Source: CAMYJH01 sp041589735 (GTDB taxonomy: Bacteria; Pseudomonadota; Gammaproteobacteria; HK1). Taken from it: 12,887 nucleotides of DNA. The DNA is taken from contig JBFHVA010000087.1 of assembly GCA_041589735.1 (NCBI GenBank), positions 1-12,887 of the forward strand, written 5' to 3'. Made by a program: the position numbers and the translations under genes. The notes under the pieces were generated by a model that did not search any database, was not told the origin of the DNA, and saw only the letters and a program-made list of their open reading frames with translations. The stretch's first letter is position 1. Each line of letters begins with the position of its first letter. Positions 1 through 7,205 of this stretch are shown piece after piece.

Positions 1-1586
1 ATGCGTTCTCGTTCCACCGCAGACTGAGCAAAATATCGCCGCAAGTATTCGTCGAAGCTGAAGTTGTCCGCGGCTTCGATTTCCTTTTGAAGGCGAAGTG
101 ATCGTCTCGCCTCTTCCTCGAAAATGGCCAGCTTCTCGCGACTCATCGCGCGAGACTCGTAGTGCGCCCGATGGGCTTTGGAAACGCGCATAGCGAACTC
201 GAAGAACGATTCATTGTTGTGTCTCATTTCTTCGAGCACCCGCGCGGAGGGAAGTCGATCCGGATTTTGCGCCGCCGCCCTTTGACGCGAGACCGCGTCC
301 TGGTAAGCATGCCGCTTTTCATCCGCGTCCAAAAGCGCACATATCTGTTCTATCGACCCACATATGGTGTCGATCCACTGACCAAGCTTGAGCGGGTGGG
401 AGTTGATCTTGAGCTCAATGTCCGGATCTCGTCCGCAGCAGGCAACGAGCTGCTGATTGTGGTCTATATCTGCCTGCTCCGATTTCGAAATGGGCGCGCT
501 GTCGTGGAGCAGACAAAAGACGAGAAAGGCCTCCAGGAATCGAAGCTGATCCTCGTTAACTCCGGCAGGATCGAATGGACTTACGTCCAGCGCGCGCACT
601 TCCACATAACGAACCCCGCGGCGCTTGAGCGCCACCGTGGGTTTTTCACCCGATCGGGCGATCTGCTTCGGCCGTATGAAACTGTAAAACTCATTCTCAA
701 TCTGCAACATGTTGGCGTTGAGCTGGCGATACTCGTTCCCGACCTTGACGCCGATGGCTTCGTAATCCGGGTGCGGGGTCTCGATGGCCCGGGTGAGGCT
801 CGCCACGTAGCTGCCGATGTCGTCATAAGAGATATGAAGATCCGACTGGTTTTTGTTCTTATAGCCAATGTCGCTCATGCGCAGCGAAGTGGCGTACGGG
901 CGGTACAGCGTTCCCTGGTCGAACTCTTTAAAATCCCCCCCGCGCGCCTTGATGAAGGACTTGCAGATTGCAGGTGAGCTGCCGAAGAGATAAGGAATGA
1001 CCCAGCCGAAACGCTGAAAGTTTCGTATCACGCCGAAATACGAATCGGAGATGAAGTCGCGTTTTGACTGGCCGTTGCCCTCGATTTCCTGGTATGCGGG
1101 CCAGAATCGTTCCGGGAAGGAGTAATTGAAGTGAACTCCGGAAATGACCTGCATCAGGCGGCCGTATCGGTAGCTTAACCCCTGCCGGTATACGTGCTTC
1201 ATGCGGCCGACGTTGGAGCTTCCGTATCTGGCGATGGGAATAGATCCCTCGTCGCCCACCATGCACGGCATGCTTGCGGCCCACAAAAGCTCCCGTCCGA
1301 TATTGCCGTAGACGAACTGATGAATGTTTTCGAGAAACTGCAGTGTCTCTCGAACAGAGGGAAACGGCGGGGTAATGAACTCGAGGAGCGCCTCCGAATA
1401 ATCCGTGGTGATGTAGGCGTTGGTCAGCGCCGATCCTAGGGCCGCCGGATGAGGCGTGGTCGCCAAATAGCCGTCGCGACCCACGCGCAGACTCTCTTTC
1501 TCTATGCCGATCCGGCCGCGCTTGATGCGCTTCCCGGCTTCGCTTTCGCTGAGGCGCCTGAGTCTGGCGTCGAATTGCTTGTTCAA
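1..1586 (-). CDS. gshA: Glutamate-cysteine ligase GshA (3' end cut by window edge)
   Basis: This gene encodes the ATP-dependent ligase that joins L-glutamate and L-cysteine into gamma-glutamylcysteine, the first and rate-limiting step of glutathione synthesis in the cytoplasm. I translated the minus strand by hand, and the reading frame is open from 1586 to the window edge (about 528 codons; the E. coli enzyme has 518). E. coli-type GshA signatures are plain: EKESLRV (residues 29-35), TDYSEALLEFITP (61-73), SMPC (105-108), ISGVHFNYSFP (148-158) and, further on, RYVEVRALDVSPF. The C-terminus must lie just past the edge. I chose the TTG at 1586 because it gives the family's usual short lead before the EKES motif; no ATG is available. 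An in-frame stop lies near 1751, and a GTG at 1739 would add an unlikely proline-rich extension read inside the upstream transporter gene. The start is uncertain, the family is not. The gene lies 73 nt after the second transporter, and its GC is lower than its neighbours'. Confidence 0.95.
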   Translation of the reverse strand, partial: MNKQFDARLRRLSESEAGKRIKRGRIGIEKESLRVGRDGYLATTPHPAALGSALTNAYITTDYSEALLEFITPPFPSVRETLQFLENIHQFVYGNIGRELLWAASMPCMVGDEGSIPIARYGSSNVGRMKHVYRQGLSYRYGRLMQVISGVHFNYSFPERFWPAYQEIEGNGQSKRDFISDSYFGVIRNFQRFGWVIPYLFGSSPAICKSFIKARGGDFKEFDQGTLYRPYATSLRMSDIGYKNKNQSDLHISYDDIGSYVASLTRAIETPHPDYEAIGVKVGNEYRQLNANMLQIENEFYSFIRPKQIARSGEKPTVALKRRGVRYVEVRALDVSPFDPAGVNEDQLRFLEAFLVFCLLHDSAPISKSEQADIDHNQQLVACCGRDPDIELKINSHPLKLGQWIDTICGSIEQICALLDADEKRHAYQDAVSRQRAAAQNPDRLPSARVLEEMRHNNESFFEFAMRVSKAHRAHYESRAMSREKLAIFEEEARRSLRLQKEIEAADNFSFDEYLRRYFAQSAVERER

Positions 1587-1659
1587 CTTCTGGCTCTTCG
1601 GGCAGGCCGCTCCCGCGGCGAATGAAAGGGCGCGATTCTCGCGGATTTTCTTGCGAAAT

Positions 1660-2574
1660 TCACGCCGAGGAAATCGGGGTTCTCTTGTTCGCCCGGTAGG
1701 CGGCGCGGGTGGCAACTGCGGTGATGACCACGGCGCCACCCGCGAGCGTCAGCACGCTGGGCGCTTCGCTGATGGCAAGCCACACCCAAAGCGGTGCCAG
1801 CACGGTCTCGGTGAGCGAAAGCAGCGCTGTTTCGGCGGCCAGCAGATAGCGGGCGCCAAGCGTAATCAGGATAAAACCGCCTCCAAACTGAACCGTGCCA
1901 AGCGTGAAGCAGATGGCCATGTCCCGGAGTGAGATACTGAGATCGTTGGTCATCATGACGGCGATCACCGCGGAGACTAAACCGCCGATACAAAGCGCCG
2001 GCAGCATATCGATTTCCTTACGAAGCCTCAGGGTGATGAGCAACGCCGCAAAAGATACTGCTACACCCAGCGCGCACAGCACGCCGAACAAGCCGCCTCC
2101 GGCAAGACCGTCGCCGACCATCAGGCCGACGCCGCAAAGCGCAGCCAGCATCGCCGCCCAGGTTCCCGCCGACGGTCGTTCCCCAAGTATCAGTCTCGCC
2201 AGCAGGGCAGTAATGAGTGGTGCTGCGCTTATGATGAACACGACGTTGGCAACGGTGGTTGAGAGGATGCCGAAAATGTACAGAACCGAGGCGAGTCCAA
2301 GGGTGACGCCGAGGAAGATCCCCGGCCTGCCCGTCGCGTACAGTACGGACAGGAAACGACCCCGATAGCGCACTATCAAGAAAATAACCATGGTCAGAAA
2401 AAAGAACATCCCGCGGTAGAAAAGAATCTGCCAGCCGTTCGCCGATTCAATGTAGCGGAGCAGGACGCCGGCGGTGCTCAGGCAGGTGCCGCCGAGCAAA
2501 ACCATCACCACGCCTGCGGTGCGGCGGGTCGCGCTGTCGCTGTCAGCGGTGGAAAAGGGCATTCGCGCGTTCAC
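1660..2574 (-). CDS. EamA/DMT-family transporter (second of tandem pair)
   Basis: This is a 304-residue inner-membrane protein of the drug/metabolite transporter superfamily, probably an exporter or carrier of small metabolites; the substrate cannot be read from sequence. It shows about ten hydrophobic segments arranged as two EamA repeats (roughly residues 18-150 and 160-295). The first helix carries GGTCLSTAGVLLRYIE, followed by WQILFYRGMFF, typical of the family. The length is normal. The start is a GTG at 2574, with an ATG four codons later (2562) as an alternative; an in-frame TGA lies just upstream, so no longer start is possible. The gene overlaps the 3' end of the preceding transporter by 32 nt (12 nt less with the ATG start), which suggests translational coupling. 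It is followed by gshA. Export of a thiol or amino-acid metabolite is conceivable from context but is only inference. Confidence 0.88.
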   Translation of the reverse strand: MNARMPFSTADSDSATRRTAGVVMVLLGGTCLSTAGVLLRYIESANGWQILFYRGMFFFLTMVIFLIVRYRGRFLSVLYATGRPGIFLGVTLGLASVLYIFGILSTTVANVVFIISAAPLITALLARLILGERPSAGTWAAMLAALCGVGLMVGDGLAGGGLFGVLCALGVAVSFAALLITLRLRKEIDMLPALCIGGLVSAVIAVMMTNDLSISLRDMAICFTLGTVQFGGGFILITLGARYLLAAETALLSLTETVLAPLWVWLAISEAPSVLTLAGGAVVITAVATRAAYRANKRTPISSA

Positions 2575-3469
2575 TGAAATTCACAAGGGCAACTCCTGCA
2601 ACCGCAATCACCATGCCCGCGAGCGCGAGCATGCTCAAGCGCTCGTCGAACAGCTGCCATGCCACAAGCGCGGTGACCGGTGGCACCAGGTAGAAAAGAC
2701 TCGCGACCCGGGCAGCGGCGCCATTACGAATGAGAATGTAGAGCAAGGAGATGGCGCCGAGAGAGAGTACGAGCACCAGCCAGCCAAGCGCAAACACAAA
2801 CTCGGCTGACCAGACCACGTTACGGCTCTCGAAAGCAAACGCCAATAAGCCCATCGTGATACCGGTGGCGGAAAACTGAATCAGATTCCCGGACACCAGA
2901 CTCACCCCGCCGCAGTAACGTTTTTGATAGAGGGTCCCTAAGGTGATTCCGAACAGCGCGAGCACGGAAAGGCCGATGCTCCAAGACGTGCCCGTGCCGA
3001 GGTGGAGCTTTTGCCACACTACGAGAACCACGCCTCCAAGACCCAGCAACAATCCGGCGACCTGGATGCGGTTGACGCGCTCGTTCAAAAACGGCGCCGC
3101 CAGGGCCGCGGTCAGCAGGGGCTGGATGCCGACGATCAAAGCCGACACGCCTGCCTCAAGTCCGAGGTGGATGGATGAAAACACACCGCCCAGATAGACG
3201 CCGTGAAGCAAAAGGCCGGCGACGACGGTGTGCAATACATCCGCCGCAGATCGGGGCCAGGAGGAGCCGGCTACGAGCAGCACCATGAAGAGCACGCAGC
3301 TCACGAGCGCGTAGCGCAGCGCCAGAAAGGTAAAAGGCTCTGCGTACGGCAGGCCCAGTTTGGCGCCGATGAACCCCGTGCTCCACAGCAAGACGAAGAG
3401 CCCCGGCGCCGAGGCAATCAGCGGTGTCCGGCGCGGACGGCCGGGTGACTGATCGGCTGTGTTCGGCAC
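2543..3469 (-). CDS. EamA/DMT-family transporter (first of tandem pair)
   Basis: This is a 308-residue polytopic inner-membrane protein of the drug/metabolite transporter superfamily, with about ten hydrophobic helices in two EamA repeats (about residues 18-145 and 160-300). The N-terminal helix reads LLWSTGFIGAKLGLPYAEP, a classic EamA signature, followed by FTFLALRYALV. Substrate is unknown. The start is a GTG at 3469, nine nt after the cyclase stop (3479), with no strong ribosome-binding site, so it probably depends on readthrough from the cyclase gene. Its last codons overlap the start of the next transporter. The two proteins share the fold but are clearly different in sequence, so the pair is not a recent duplication. 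Confidence 0.9.
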   Translation of the reverse strand: MPNTADQSPGRPRRTPLIASAPGLFVLLWSTGFIGAKLGLPYAEPFTFLALRYALVSCVLFMVLLVAGSSWPRSAADVLHTVVAGLLLHGVYLGGVFSSIHLGLEAGVSALIVGIQPLLTAALAAPFLNERVNRIQVAGLLLGLGGVVLVVWQKLHLGTGTSWSIGLSVLALFGITLGTLYQKRYCGGVSLVSGNLIQFSATGITMGLLAFAFESRNVVWSAEFVFALGWLVLVLSLGAISLLYILIRNGAAARVASLFYLVPPVTALVAWQLFDERLSMLALAGMVIAVAGVALVNFSERANALFHR

Positions 3470-3478
3470 GCGGAGAAT

Positions 3479-4702
3479 TCAGGTGTGTTCGTCTATGAGG
3501 GCGAATACTTCCTGCGGCTCGGCGACGCCTTTCATGGCGTGATACCCGAGTGAGTTCACGGGACGATCCACGTGGCGTACAAACTCTGCAGAGAGCAATA
3601 GGGGAATGTTCACTGTTTTGGTCAGAGATTCCAGACGCGCGGTGCGGTTGACCGCGGTTCCCATGACGGTGAAGTCCAGACGATCTGGCGCCCCGACGTT
3701 GCCGTAAATGACTTCGCCCACATGCAGTCCGACACCGAAGCGCAGCATCGGTAAACCCGCACGGCGCCGGCGATGGTTGAGCGCGCCGAGGGCCGAAAAG
3801 GCGTCGTCGACCGATTCCAGGGCGGCTTCGCACGCGGTAGCGAGCTCTTCTTCGCCGGAGACCGGAAACACGATAAGCATGGCGTCGCCGATGAAGCGGA
3901 GTATTTCTCCGCCGCGGGCTGTCACTGCCGCAGCCACCAGCTCGAAATAGTCGTTGAGTGCGCTCAGCATCATTGCCGTCGAGAGCGATTCGGTGAGCGC
4001 GGTAAAGTCTCTCAAGTCGCTGAACCACATGACGGCGAATATTTTGTCGCCGTCGCCCCGCCTGATTTTGCCCTGCATCACCCGCTGGCTGGTGCGGCGG
4101 CCGACGTAAGTATCCAGCAGAGATACAGCGAGCTGCCGGGTTGCGAACACTTCGATCACCGGAGCCATGTAATCGGAAAAGCACTCGAGCTCTGAAATCT
4201 CTTCGTCGCTGAAACCTTCGGGGGCACGGGTGGCGTAAATGAGCGTATTGATGCCGCCATCGCTGAACTTGAGCGGCGAGGCCAGATAGTCGGTACCGCC
4301 GGCACGGGCAACGCTGTGCAGTACGCTGTGGTCCCGCTCCGGATCGAGATCGGTCAGCCGCCGGCGAAGGGAAGTCGCTTTCTCGAATACGTACTGAATG
4401 GGGCTGCCCAGATAGTCGTCGCTCTGCTCGATTCCGTGGCGCGCATGGATCAGTCGCGCCCCGTGACCCTGCACCCAAAGAACACCCATGCCCAAGAGTT
4501 CAGGGTGGATGGTTCTAAAGGCGATTCGAAATCGCCAGACCGGCAGGCCCGCCGAACAGAATTTGACACAGGTTTCCTCCGCGAGCGCCGCGAGGCTGCG
4601 GAGAAAGCGGCCTTCCCGCGCCAACCATTCGGCCACGGGAGCGAGGCGGGTGCCCGTGCTCTTTGTCGGCTTAATCGAGGGCGCCGATTCGATCGTGCTC
4701 AC
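3479..4702 (-). CDS. Class III adenylate/guanylate cyclase with N-terminal sensor-like region
   Basis: This 407-residue cytoplasmic enzyme is predicted to make a cyclic nucleotide, probably cAMP. The C-terminal class III catalytic domain covers about residues 222-400. Metal-binding aspartates are D229 in FSDLRDFT and D273 in RFIGDAMLIVF. The transition-state residues are N352 and R356 in VNRTARLE. In DFTVMGTAVN, T345 sits at the base-selecting position; a Thr or Ser there is usual in class IIIb adenylate cyclases. R269 occupies the position usually held by the adenine-selecting lysine, so specificity needs care. Residues about 30-190 form an N-terminal region without membrane segments (RTIHPELLG, GGTDYLASPL, FSDEEISELE), resembling the GAF-like region seen in many proteobacterial cyclases of this layout. 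The start is a GTG whose last two bases begin the oxidoreductase stop (GTGA overlap, 4699-4702), implying tight coupling. The family call is firm; the product nucleotide is inferred. Confidence 0.92.
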   Translation of the reverse strand: MSTIESAPSIKPTKSTGTRLAPVAEWLAREGRFLRSLAALAEETCVKFCSAGLPVWRFRIAFRTIHPELLGMGVLWVQGHGARLIHARHGIEQSDDYLGSPIQYVFEKATSLRRRLTDLDPERDHSVLHSVARAGGTDYLASPLKFSDGGINTLIYATRAPEGFSDEEISELECFSDYMAPVIEVFATRQLAVSLLDTYVGRRTSQRVMQGKIRRGDGDKIFAVMWFSDLRDFTALTESLSTAMMLSALNDYFELVAAAVTARGGEILRFIGDAMLIVFPVSGEEELATACEAALESVDDAFSALGALNHRRRRAGLPMLRFGVGLHVGEVIYGNVGAPDRLDFTVMGTAVNRTARLESLTKTVNIPLLLSAEFVRHVDRPVNSLGYHAMKGVAEPQEVFALIDEHT

Positions 4703-6051
4703 GCCGCCTGCCGTGATCCGTGGCTGGCCTCCAGCTCGCGGCGCACACGGACCGCCTGGGCGGACTCGTCAAACTCGACGTCCTGCCAACGCACCGGAGC
4801 CCCTTGAAGTATGCGCTGCTTCAGGCGCACGCCGCTGGCGAGACCGATGGGCAGGCCGCCGAGCTCGAGAGACGCTTTCGCCGGCATCAGCTTGCCCCAC
4901 ACCGTCTGGCCGCCTTCGCCGTCGAGGCGCTCGCCGACATCCAGGTCGCGCTTGGCGGTGGCTACGACGTCGGCGTTGAAGTGCCGCGGCTGGCCGGTGG
5001 GCTCGCGGCGCAGCACCGCCGACGCCACCGAGATGCCGAGTTCCAGCCCGATGAGATGGTAGCGCCGATAAAGAGACGAATAACGCCCGCTGCGGTCGGT
5101 TACCAGCCCGTATTCCTTGAAGCATCGAGCGGTGTAATCGGACGGGGCTTCGAAGGTGACATAAACGCCCCAGCGCAGGTGTTGGGGAATTTCCTTGCCG
5201 TCGCGTTCAAGACAAGACACCACCTCAACGGTTCCGCCGTGCTCGAGCACGCCCCCGGCGGTCACCGGTTTCAGCACCTCCGGCAGCGCGTCCACGCTGC
5301 AGGGCGGGAAGGTCAGGCCGTCCGTCGGCGCGGTAAGGCCGGTGGCGTTGGCCACCGCGGCCATCTCGATACTCGATTTGGTGCCGTCGAGAAAGGAATT
5401 GAACATTTTCGGATTCATGCCGGCGGCTTTGGCCTGCTCAGGCGTCAATCCGTAATAGCCCCAAACCGTTTCCGGGGTGGAGGCATGGTATTCGGGCAGG
5501 TATTTGGTCCCCTTGCCGGCGCAGGTGACCTCGAACCCCGTTGCCCGCGCCCAATCCACCAGCTCGGCAATGAGCGCGGGCTGATCGCCGTAGGCCATCG
5601 AGTAGACCACGCCGGCGGCGCGGGCCCGTTTCGCGAGCAAAGGCCCCGCGAGCACGTCGGCCTCCACGTTCACCATGATGATGTGCTTTCGAGCCTCAAT
5701 ACAGGCAAGCGCATGGCCGATGCCGGCGGCGGGATCTCCGGTGGCGTCGATCACCACGTCGATGCCCGGCGCCTCGATCAGCGCCAGCGCATCGTCGGTA
5801 ATGTGCACGCTGCGATCGTGGGAAGCGTCCTCGAAGCTCGCTGCCCGGGTTCTATCCTCGGGCCAGCCGGTGGCGGCCAGGGCGGCGCGTGCCCGTTTCG
5901 GATCCAGATCGCAGACCGCGTTGACATGCACGCCCTCGGTTTTCAGCGCCTGGGCGAGGTACATGGAAGCGAACTTGCCGGCCCCAATTAGGCCTACCTG
6001 CAGCGGGCGGCCCTCGGCTTCGCGTTCCAAAAGCATGCGATACAGATTCAT
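4699..6051 (-). CDS. Rossmann-fold NAD(P)-dependent oxidoreductase with C-terminal SAF domain
   Basis: This 450-residue cytoplasmic protein has an N-terminal dinucleotide-binding fold, with VGLIGAGKFASM (residues 19-30) and an acidic VCDLD turn about 20 residues later. A Gfo/Idh/MocA or homoserine-dehydrogenase-like body follows (IDVVIDATGDP, FLDGTKSSIEMA). From about residue 361 to 435 there is a SAF-type domain, beginning AKRDLDVGERLDGEGG. Proteins with this layout are common in proteobacteria and are often mislabelled as FlgA-like or homoserine dehydrogenase. Some lie in sugar-acid catabolism loci, but I cannot name the substrate. The ATG at 6051 is preceded by a purine-rich AAAAGGGG seven nt upstream, a good ribosome-binding site, and it is the first gene after a 112-nt gap, so it probably heads the second operon. 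Its stop overlaps the cyclase start. Confidence 0.88.
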   Translation of the reverse strand: MNLYRMLLEREAEGRPLQVGLIGAGKFASMYLAQALKTEGVHVNAVCDLDPKRARAALAATGWPEDRTRAASFEDASHDRSVHITDDALALIEAPGIDVVIDATGDPAAGIGHALACIEARKHIIMVNVEADVLAGPLLAKRARAAGVVYSMAYGDQPALIAELVDWARATGFEVTCAGKGTKYLPEYHASTPETVWGYYGLTPEQAKAAGMNPKMFNSFLDGTKSSIEMAAVANATGLTAPTDGLTFPPCSVDALPEVLKPVTAGGVLEHGGTVEVVSCLERDGKEIPQHLRWGVYVTFEAPSDYTARCFKEYGLVTDRSGRYSSLYRRYHLIGLELGISVASAVLRREPTGQPRHFNADVVATAKRDLDVGERLDGEGGQTVWGKLMPAKASLELGGLPIGLASGVRLKQRILQGAPVRWQDVEFDESAQAVRVRRELEASHGSRQAA

Positions 6052-6058
6052 GGCGAGA

Positions 6059-6066
6059 CCCCTTTT
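6059..6066 (-). promoter_or_regulatory. Ribosome-binding site of the SAF oxidoreductase
   Basis: AAAAGGGG on the minus strand lies seven nt before the ATG at 6051. It is one of the clearer Shine-Dalgarno sequences in the window and supports this start. The rest of the 112-nt gap (6052-6163) contains no clear promoter or intrinsic terminator that I could recognise, so readthrough from ccmH is possible. Confidence 0.55.
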
Positions 6067-6163
6067 GAATCCGGGCCAGTTTAACCGCGTGCTAAGGCGG
6101 CGTCAGCGCATCCTGGAGCGGGCTTAGGGCGGCATGTTCCGGGACGTGCAAAGTGATCAGGGG

Positions 6164-6670
6164 CTACCCGCTTGGCCCGCGGTCGCTCTCGGTATCTTCA
6201 GTCTCGAACATGCGCTCCAAACGCGCGCGTTCTTCCGGGGTCAGCGATCCCGCGTCGGCCCTGGCGGAGGCGCGGCGGCGGAGCTGGCGCAAAAGAAACC
6301 AGATACCGAGCGCGAGAAGCAGGAACGGGCCACCCCAGAGTATGGCGGTGGTGGGTTTGAAAGGCGGCCGGTAAAGCACGAATTCACCGTAGCGCGCCAC
6401 CATGAAGTCGATGATCTCAGCGTCGCTTTTGCCCTCGCGGATCATGTCGTAAGTCAGCTGGCGCAGATCCGCCGCCAGCGAAGCATTCGAGTCTGCGAGA
6501 TTCTGGTTCTGGCAGACGAGGCACCGCAATTCACTGATGAGCGCCTGGTAGCGGCGCGCGTTTTCCGGATTCTCGAACTCCCTGGCTTCGAAAACCTGCG
6601 CCGCTGCGCCCACGGTCAGGGCGAGCAAGAGCGTGCCTAAAGCCAGTCCGATTGAGCGGTACCGCCTCAT
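6164..6670 (-). CDS. ccmH: Cytochrome c maturation protein CcmH (short form)
   Basis: CcmH is a membrane-anchored periplasmic thiol protein that keeps the apocytochrome c heme-binding cysteines reduced and presents them to the CcmF heme lyase. The 168-residue product has an N-terminal signal (about residues 1-24, ending AAA before QVFEAREF). The diagnostic LRCLVCQNQ motif follows, with redox cysteines C50 and C53, in a small helical domain up to about residue 100. A C-terminal transmembrane helix covers about 107-127, with a charged cytoplasmic tail. It is the short form, without the TPR domain fused in E. coli CcmH. The ATG at 6670 overlaps the ccmG stop by four nt (ATGA). It is the last recognisable gene of the ccm cluster; no ccmI follows. 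Confidence 0.97.
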   Translation of the reverse strand: MRRYRSIGLALGTLLLALTVGAAAQVFEAREFENPENARRYQALISELRCLVCQNQNLADSNASLAADLRQLTYDMIREGKSDAEIIDFMVARYGEFVLYRPPFKPTTAILWGGPFLLLALGIWFLLRQLRRRASARADAGSLTPEERARLERMFETEDTESDRGPSG

Positions 6671-7200
6671 CCGGGTTTCTCCGCAGTCCGCTTCACGATC
6701 GGGTGAAGCTGTTCGCGCCAGATCTTTTCGTCGATGGGCCCGATGTGCTTGTAGACGATGGTTCCTTTGGCATCGATGACGAAGGTTTCGGGAACGCCGT
6801 AGACACCGAGATCGATGCCGACGCGGCCGGTCGGATCAAATCCACTCATCTGGTAAGGATCACCGAGGGATTGGAGCCAGGCTATGGCTTTATCACGATC
6901 GTCTTTGTAATTGAGACCGTAGATCACGCTCTCGCCCCGCCGCGCGATTCCGACGAGCACCGGATGCTCGTCACGGCACGGTACGCACCAGGTTGCCCAC
7001 ACGTTGAGCAGGCTTACCCGGCCGCGAAGATTGTCCTCGCCGAAGCGCTGCTCGGGATCCAGAACGGTGGCAAGCTCGAACGCTGGCACCGGCTTATTTA
7101 TCAGCGGCGAGGGCACGCGGCGCGGATTGAGCGTCAATCCGACCCCCAGCAGAACGACGAGCAGAAGAAAAATGCCGAGCGGCGTGGCGAACCGGTGCAA
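6667..7200 (-). CDS. ccmG: Thiol:disulfide oxidoreductase CcmG/DsbE
   Basis: CcmG is a membrane-tethered periplasmic thioredoxin-like protein that supplies reductant for cytochrome c maturation, acting on CcmH or directly on apocytochrome c. The 177-residue product has one N-terminal membrane anchor (about residues 8-24). The thioredoxin fold carries NVWATWCVPC, with catalytic C72 and C75, and the cis-proline loop GVPETF (P137). The length is normal for the family. The start is taken as TTG at 7200, five nt after the ccmF stop, because it gives the expected short cytoplasmic tail before the anchor and no ATG is available; this start is moderately certain. The 3' end overlaps ccmH. Confidence 0.96.
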   Translation of the reverse strand: MHRFATPLGIFLLLVVLLGVGLTLNPRRVPSPLINKPVPAFELATVLDPEQRFGEDNLRGRVSLLNVWATWCVPCRDEHPVLVGIARRGESVIYGLNYKDDRDKAIAWLQSLGDPYQMSGFDPTGRVGIDLGVYGVPETFVIDAKGTIVYKHIGPIDEKIWREQLHPIVKRTAEKPG

Positions 7201-7205
7201 CGGCG

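Noticed and set aside
162..977. Plus-strand open frame of 271 codons
   Set aside because: It is antisense to gshA, whose hand translation shows conserved GshA motifs throughout.
3156..4478. Minus-strand open frame of 440 codons
   Set aside because: It overlaps the cyclase and transporter genes in another frame. The translation is arginine-rich without domains, while the cyclase frame carries conserved motifs.
4720..5991. Plus-strand open frame of 423 codons
   Set aside because: It lies entirely antisense to the SAF oxidoreductase, whose motifs are clear. The predicted protein has no recognisable domain and looks like a GC-rich shadow frame.
6091..6130. Possible hairpin or repeat in the gap after ccmH (GCTAAGGCGGC and GCTTAGGGCGGC)
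   Set aside because: The copies are short and imperfect, the only inverted pairing is 5 bp, and there is no T-run, so it does not support a terminator or regulatory call.
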